This document shows, in pieces, positions 59,898 to 64,000 of a DNA stretch of 64,000 nucleotides. Both the position numbers and the translations under genes were made by a program. The notes under the pieces are model-generated. The model worked only from the letters and a program-made list of their open reading frames with translations. It was not told where the DNA came from and did not search any database. Positions within the stretch are counted from its first letter, which is position 1. The number at the start of each line of letters is the position of its first letter. The stretch spans positions 6,083,547 to 6,147,546 of the forward strand of contig NZ_CP150484.1 of NCBI RefSeq assembly GCF_037997115.1. Reading direction: 5' to 3'. The stretch comes from Amycolatopsis coloradensis (lineage in GTDB: Bacteria > Actinomycetota > Actinomycetes > Mycobacteriales > Pseudonocardiaceae).

Positions 59898-60737
59898 ATG
59901 AAGTTACTTTCGACACCGGCCTTCAAACGAACATTCGACGAGCGAGCGGCTCTCCTGCCGCAGATCACCGAGGCCGCGGACCTCCTGTACGCCGCCGGGC
60001 GTGACAACACCCAGGTCGCCGCCGGGGACCTGGCCAAGTTCGCCTCCGGCGAGCTCGACGACGCTTACGCCGTCCAGCACCTGAACATCCGCCGAGCGCT
60101 CGATTCGGGTGCCAACGTCATCGGTCACAAAGTAGGCCTCACCTCGGAGGCCATGCAGCGTCAGCTCGGCGTGACCGAGCCGGACTCGGGCATCCTGCTC
60201 GACCGGATGATGCTGGCGAACGACTCGGTGGTGGCCGCCGGCACGTTCTTCCAGCCACGCGTCGAAGCCGAGTTCGGTGTGGTGATCTTGGCCGACTTCC
60301 CCGCCGGGCCGAGCCCGGACGAAGCGGCCGTCCGAGACGGCATCTCGGGGACGTTCCTCGCGCTGGAGATCCTCGAGACACGCTATCCGAGCTGGCTCAT
60401 TTCCCTGTGGCAGAGCATCGCCGACAACGCGTCCTGTGGCGCTGCCGTGGCCGGGCCGGTGACCCAAGCGGTCCCCGTCGACCGCCTGAAGGACCAGCGG
60501 ATCGACATATTCGTCGACGGTTTCAAGGCGGACACCGGTTTCGGACACGCCGTTCTCGGCGATCCCGTCAAGTCGGTGCTTTGGCTCGCTGAGCGACTGC
60601 ATCGAGCAGGGCTCGGCCTGCACGAAGGCGATCTGGTCATCACCGGCTCGGTCCACGCCAGTATCGGCCTCGACGGGGTGTCCGAGGTCCGCGCCGTTTC
60701 GAGTGAGTACGAGGACGTCCGATTGAGGTTCGAATAG
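59898..60737 (+). CDS. 2-keto-4-pentenoate hydratase
   Basis: From ATG 59898 the protein has 279 residues. It is of the FAA-hydrolase-related hydratase family (MhpD/DmpE): VIGHKVGLTSEAMQRQLGVT, EAEFGVVILADFP with the acidic metal ligands, and ASCGAAVAGP. It adds water to 2-hydroxypenta-2,4-dienoate to give 4-hydroxy-2-oxovalerate. The aldolase and dehydrogenase genes that complete this lower meta-cleavage pathway follow. AAGGA lies about twelve bases upstream. Confidence 0.92.
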   Translation: MKLLSTPAFKRTFDERAALLPQITEAADLLYAAGRDNTQVAAGDLAKFASGELDDAYAVQHLNIRRALDSGANVIGHKVGLTSEAMQRQLGVTEPDSGILLDRMMLANDSVVAAGTFFQPRVEAEFGVVILADFPAGPSPDEAAVRDGISGTFLALEILETRYPSWLISLWQSIADNASCGAAVAGPVTQAVPVDRLKDQRIDIFVDGFKADTGFGHAVLGDPVKSVLWLAERLHRAGLGLHEGDLVITGSVHASIGLDGVSEVRAVSSEYEDVRLRFE

Positions 60738-60812
60738 GCGCCTTCGGCCACAGGAGTGACGAATCCGTGCCAGCGCCGACACGTGCGGCCTGCCGAAACC
60801 CAGGAGATATCA

Positions 60813-61712
60813 ATGCCAGCATTGCGCGCTGCGATCGTCGGTGCCGGACTCATCGGCATGGACCTGTTCCACCGTATCCGCGAGGTGGACGACATCGAGG
60901 TGGCCATGATCATCGGGCGATCGCGCACCCGGAGGCTCGGCCAGCTCGGTGAACAGGGGTACGCCGTCTCCTATCGGGGCCTCGTCGAGGAGCTCGACGA
61001 CGGCGCCGACTTCGACGTGATCTTCGATGCCACGGACGCCCGTACTCACCCCGGTCACTGGGAACGGGCGCGGACGACACGCTCGCTCATGGTCGACCTC
61101 ACGCCGAGCCACGTAGGCGTTCCGGTCGTCCCGGTGGTCAACATCGACCACGTCCGGCACAGTATGAACATCAGCATGGTGAGCTGCGCCGGGCAGGCCT
61201 CGATCCCGATCCTCGCGAAACTGGTGGCGCATCTGGCACCCGGCTACGTCGAAGTGACCGCCACCGCGGCCAGTTCCAGCTTCGGACCGGGCACCAGGCG
61301 TAACGCCAACGAATTCATCGAAAGCACCAGGGACGCGATTCTGGAGCTGACCGGCTCGCCGTCCGCGAAGTTCATGGCCAGCGTGAGCCCCGCCAGGCCG
61401 GCGCCGGACTTCCGGCTGAGCGTGTCGCTGGCGGACTGCGGCAGGCAGGTGCCCGACGCCGACCTCGAATCCCTCGTCCAGTCCGTTCAAGACGGCGTCC
61501 GCCGGTACTCGCCCGGTTACTCGGCCCGGTTGACGTGCAACACCCCGGAGGTCGTCACGGTCGACGTGGCGGTTCAGGCGGTCGCGGCCACCTTGCCGAG
61601 CCACGCGGGAAACCTGGAGATCATCAATGGCGCCGCGGTTCAGGTCGCCCGACTTCACGGCCGTTCGTCCGGCCAACGACAGGGACAGCCTGGCGCGCTG
61701 ATGACCGCGTAG
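60813..61712 (+). CDS. Acylating acetaldehyde dehydrogenase
   Basis: The ATG at 60813 has CAGGAG six bases upstream. The 299-residue protein has the NAD motif AIVGAGLIGMDL and the catalytic Cys in MVSCAGQASIPIL, and ends AGNLEIINGAAVQVARL, as in BphJ/DmpF/HsaG. It turns acetaldehyde (or propanal) plus CoA and NAD+ into the acyl-CoA. It normally forms a complex with the aldolase encoded next, with channelling of the aldehyde. It is more diverged from textbook members than the aldolase. Confidence 0.92.
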   Translation: MPALRAAIVGAGLIGMDLFHRIREVDDIEVAMIIGRSRTRRLGQLGEQGYAVSYRGLVEELDDGADFDVIFDATDARTHPGHWERARTTRSLMVDLTPSHVGVPVVPVVNIDHVRHSMNISMVSCAGQASIPILAKLVAHLAPGYVEVTATAASSSFGPGTRRNANEFIESTRDAILELTGSPSAKFMASVSPARPAPDFRLSVSLADCGRQVPDADLESLVQSVQDGVRRYSPGYSARLTCNTPEVVTVDVAVQAVAATLPSHAGNLEIINGAAVQVARLHGRSSGQRQGQPGALMTA

Positions 61713-61774
61713 CACTCATGCGCTCTGCCGGCTTTCGGGATATGGGCGAGACCAAGGCAAGGAGCAACACGATT

Positions 61775-62803
61775 GTGAACGAGGATCCGGTGAACCCCCC
61801 TGAAATCATCCTGTACGACGTCACACTTCGTGATGGGCAGCACGCCATCGCACATCAGCTGAACGAGACGCAGATCCGTCGCTACGCCGAGGCGGCCGAC
61901 CTCGCCGGCGTCCCGATCGTCGAGGTCGGTCACGGCAACGGGCTCGGTGCCTCATCGTTGCAGATCGGACGCGCGCTGACCTCGGACAGGGTGATGCTGG
62001 AGACCGTCCGAGGTGCGCTGAAGTCCGCGAAACTCGCCGCGTTCCTCTGCCCCGGCCTCGGCACCTTCACCGATATCGAACTGGCGAAGGAGTGCGGCGC
62101 CGACATCCTGCGGCTGGGCGTCCACTCCACCTTGGCGGACTTCTGCGAGAGCTACGTCGAGAAGACTCTCGAGGAAGGGTTCGAATGCCACGTGGTGATG
62201 CTTCTGAGTCATATGGCGAGTGCCGAGAAGCTTGCCCGGAGCGCGACGCTCCTGGCGGGCTACGGTTGCACGGCGATCGGGCTCATGGACAGTGCCGGGT
62301 ATCTGCTTCCCGACGAGGTGCGCGAACGGATCACCGCGATGGCGGACGCCGTCCCCGGAGTGGCGCTGTCGTTCCATGCCCACAACAACCTGGGGCTGGC
62401 GACGGCGAACTCCATCGCCGCGCTCGAAGCCGGTGCGACCATCATCGACGCGAGTTCCAGGGGATTCGGCGCCGGCGCCGGTAACGCCCAGCTCGAGGTG
62501 ATCTGCGCCGTGGCCCAACGGCTCGGCAAACGAACCGGTGTGGACCTCAACCGGTGCCTCGACGCCGCCGAGCTCGCCGCGGCCGAGTTGGTGCGGTCGT
62601 TCCCGCTGATCGACTCGGCCAGCCTGGTGAGCGGGCTCGCCGGGGTGTTCTCCGGGTTCAAGCGGAAGGTTCTGAAGGCGGCGGCCGACTACGGGGTCAG
62701 TCCCTGGGACATCTTCGTCGAACTGGGACGCATGCAGGCGATCGCGGGCCAAGAGGATCTGATCCCGGAGGCCGCCGGCCGGGTGCGCCAAGCCGTGTCC
62801 TGA
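61775..62803 (+). CDS. dmpG: 4-hydroxy-2-oxovalerate aldolase
   Basis: I chose GTG 61775 (342 residues), with AAGGAG ten bases upstream; ATG 61742 and GTG 61790 are alternatives. Motifs match the class II aldolase family: ILYDVTLRDGQHAIAHQ with the active Arg-Asp, VGHGNGLGASS, and the metal ligands in SFHAHNNLGLATANSI. The C-terminal part that docks the dehydrogenase is present (QEDLIPEAAG). The product splits 4-hydroxy-2-oxoacids to pyruvate and an aldehyde. The usual RDGMHA has Q for M. Confidence 0.93.
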   Translation: MNEDPVNPPEIILYDVTLRDGQHAIAHQLNETQIRRYAEAADLAGVPIVEVGHGNGLGASSLQIGRALTSDRVMLETVRGALKSAKLAAFLCPGLGTFTDIELAKECGADILRLGVHSTLADFCESYVEKTLEEGFECHVVMLLSHMASAEKLARSATLLAGYGCTAIGLMDSAGYLLPDEVRERITAMADAVPGVALSFHAHNNLGLATANSIAALEAGATIIDASSRGFGAGAGNAQLEVICAVAQRLGKRTGVDLNRCLDAAELAAAELVRSFPLIDSASLVSGLAGVFSGFKRKVLKAAADYGVSPWDIFVELGRMQAIAGQEDLIPEAAGRVRQAVS

Positions 62804-62835
62804 CCCGACTACTCGAACGAGGTGGAAATCAGCTC

Positions 62836-63696
62836 ATGTCGACAGCAAGCCCGACAACCGCCATCCGAGACCGGCGTAGCTGCCTGCTGACCCCGGCGCT
62901 GCGAACCGATCGCTACATGGGTGCGCTGACCTGTGGCGCGACCGTCGCTCTCGTCGATCTCGAAGACTCGGTCATCCCCGCGATGAAGGAAGAGGGGCGT
63001 CACGCCGCGCGTGACTTCTTCTCGATGACCGTCGACACGAAGACCCTCCGCGGGGTTCGCATCAACTCGCTCACGACCGCGTATGGCCTTCAAGACGTCG
63101 TGGACATCGCCACTTGGCCCTGCCGGCCTCAGGGAATCCTGCTCCCCAAGGCGGACTCGCCGCGGGACTTCGACATCCTCGCCGAGGTGCTGGACACCGA
63201 CACCTACCGGCCGGAGCTGTACGCGCTGATCGAATCGGCGCGTGCCGTCGAGGAGGTTTCGGAAATCGCGGCCCATCCCCGTGTGGCCGGGGTCGCGTTC
63301 GGTGCCGCGGACTACGCCGTGACCATCGGGGCCGACGTCCGCGCGTCCTCGATGCTCACCGTCCGGCAGCTGATCGCCAACTCCGCGCGAAGACACGGCA
63401 AGATCGCGATCGACTCCCCTTGCTTCGCCCTCGACGGCGACGCGTCCCTGCTCGACGAATGCGCGACCGCGAAGGCCGCGGGCTTCGAGGGCAAGGGCGC
63501 GATCCACCCCCACCACGTGAAGGCGATCAACGAAGCTTTCGCCCCGACCGAAAAAGAACTGGAGTTCGCGCGCGCGATCGTCGACAGCGACGCGCGAGAG
63601 GTGGCCGTTCTGGAACTGAACGGCCGCATGATCGGCCCCCCGTTCGTCGAGGCCGCCGTACGTCTCGTCGAACGCTTCGGACAGGAGGACTCGTGA
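62836..63696 (+). CDS. CitE-like CoA-ester lyase
   Basis: The ATG at 62836 follows GAGGTGG. The 286-residue protein is of the HpcH/CitE family: RRSCLLTPALRTDRYMGALT, the acidic VALVDLEDSVIP, YALIESARAVEEV, AFGAADYAVTIG and GAIHPHHVKAINEAF. Members split citramalyl-, malyl- or citryl-CoA, or the reverse. The stop overlaps the start of the MaoC-like gene (GTGA), so the two work on one intermediate. Confidence 0.9.
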   Translation: MSTASPTTAIRDRRSCLLTPALRTDRYMGALTCGATVALVDLEDSVIPAMKEEGRHAARDFFSMTVDTKTLRGVRINSLTTAYGLQDVVDIATWPCRPQGILLPKADSPRDFDILAEVLDTDTYRPELYALIESARAVEEVSEIAAHPRVAGVAFGAADYAVTIGADVRASSMLTVRQLIANSARRHGKIAIDSPCFALDGDASLLDECATAKAAGFEGKGAIHPHHVKAINEAFAPTEKELEFARAIVDSDAREVAVLELNGRMIGPPFVEAAVRLVERFGQEDS

Positions 63697-64000
63697 CAGA
63701 AACACCGCTGAGCATCGAGGCGCTTCCGCAAGGCTTCCGCCGCTTGGAGGCGAACCGCTACCGGGAAGTGGTCGGACTCGGTTTCGACGACCTGCAGGAA
63801 GGGATGGTGATCGAACACCGCCCCGGACGCACCGTCACCGAATACGACAACGTGCTCTTCTGCGCGGTGACCGGAAACGTGGCCCCGATCCACACCGACG
63901 CCGAGTTCGCCCGGCAGACCCCCTGGCAGCGCCCGCTGGTGTGCGGCACGATCACGCTCGGCATCGCCGTCGGGATGACGACGAGGACGTTCAGCGGCAT
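63693..64000 (+). CDS. MaoC-like acyl-CoA hydratase, 3' truncated by window edge
   Basis: The GTG at 63693, with AGGAGG at good spacing, overlaps the CitE-like stop. The visible 102 residues read YREVVGLGFDDLQEGMVIEH, RTVTEYDNVLFCAVTGNVAP and IHTDAEFARQTPWQRPLVCG, the hot-dog fold with the Asp/His hydratase motif. Proteins of this type beside CitE act on mesaconyl- or 2-methylmalyl-like CoA esters. The C terminus lies outside the window. Confidence 0.88.
   Translation, partial: MTETPLSIEALPQGFRRLEANRYREVVGLGFDDLQEGMVIEHRPGRTVTEYDNVLFCAVTGNVAPIHTDAEFARQTPWQRPLVCGTITLGIAVGMTTRTFSG

Overview
The window is about 64 kb of high-GC actinobacterial DNA. The codon use, the many 4-bp start/stop overlaps (ATGA or GTGA), the frequent GTG starts and the protein families all suggest a Pseudonocardiaceae-type actinomycete such as Amycolatopsis or a relative. 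The genus is an inference, because no rRNA or other marker gene is present.

Region 1 (1-28.2 kb) looks like stable chromosome and is dominated by ion transport. It holds a truncated K+/H+ antiporter with an NAD-binding domain, a decayed universal stress protein gene, a NarL/LiaS-type two-component pair beside two small membrane proteins and an ABC exporter, an NhaP antiporter, and a K+ block (RCK protein, TrkH/KtrB channel, a TVGYG channel with cytosolic NAD-binding domain, another RCK protein, and a KimA-like APC permease). A membrane-tailed winged-helix regulator and a PEP-synthase/rifampin-phosphotransferase-like enzyme follow. After these come an autoregulated TetR-glycosyltransferase pair, an OafA-type acyltransferase with an SGNH domain, a SulP-beta-carbonic anhydrase operon flanked by two paralogous CBS proteins, and an ArsB/NhaD permease. 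Three of the transporter genes carry the same roughly 37-nt leader, and a shorter variant precedes the ABC exporter. This is a candidate structured RNA regulator of ion transport.

Region 2 (28.2-57 kb) is an accessory region full of gene debris. It contains two integrase remnants, fragments of a hydrolase, a TetR regulator, a pentapeptide-repeat protein, a GNAT acetyltransferase and a lactonase, and several frameshifted genes. Intact genes lie between them: a MarR/quinone oxidoreductase pair, an APH-type phosphotransferase, HEAT and LRV solenoid proteins, an exonuclease-TerB-BRCT protein, a PD-(D/E)XK nuclease candidate, and an HEPN (DUF3644) protein. Two apparently identical 1,650-bp IS110-family elements sit in matching target sequences and each carries a structured 3' noncoding region. 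A GTCTCA-hairpin repeat family is dispersed around them. At 49.9-54.3 kb there is a defence-like patch: the DUF3644 gene, an unrecognised 458-residue protein, the C-terminal half of a ThiF/E1-like enzyme, and an overlapping DUF6527 gene. The last pair is typical of bacterial ubiquitin-like conjugation operons. A truncated serine recombinase and a truncated pRiA4b ORF-3 gene, each ending at or near an inverted repeat, close the region.

Region 3 (57-64 kb) has a nucleotidyltransferase and an AraC regulator, then a long leader and a compact catabolic operon: 2-keto-4-pentenoate hydratase, acylating acetaldehyde dehydrogenase, 4-hydroxy-2-oxovalerate aldolase, a CitE-like lyase and a MaoC-like hydratase that runs off the window. 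Together the first three would turn a 2-hydroxypentadienoate-type intermediate into pyruvate and acetyl-CoA. The last two suggest handling of a branched or hydroxyacyl-CoA.
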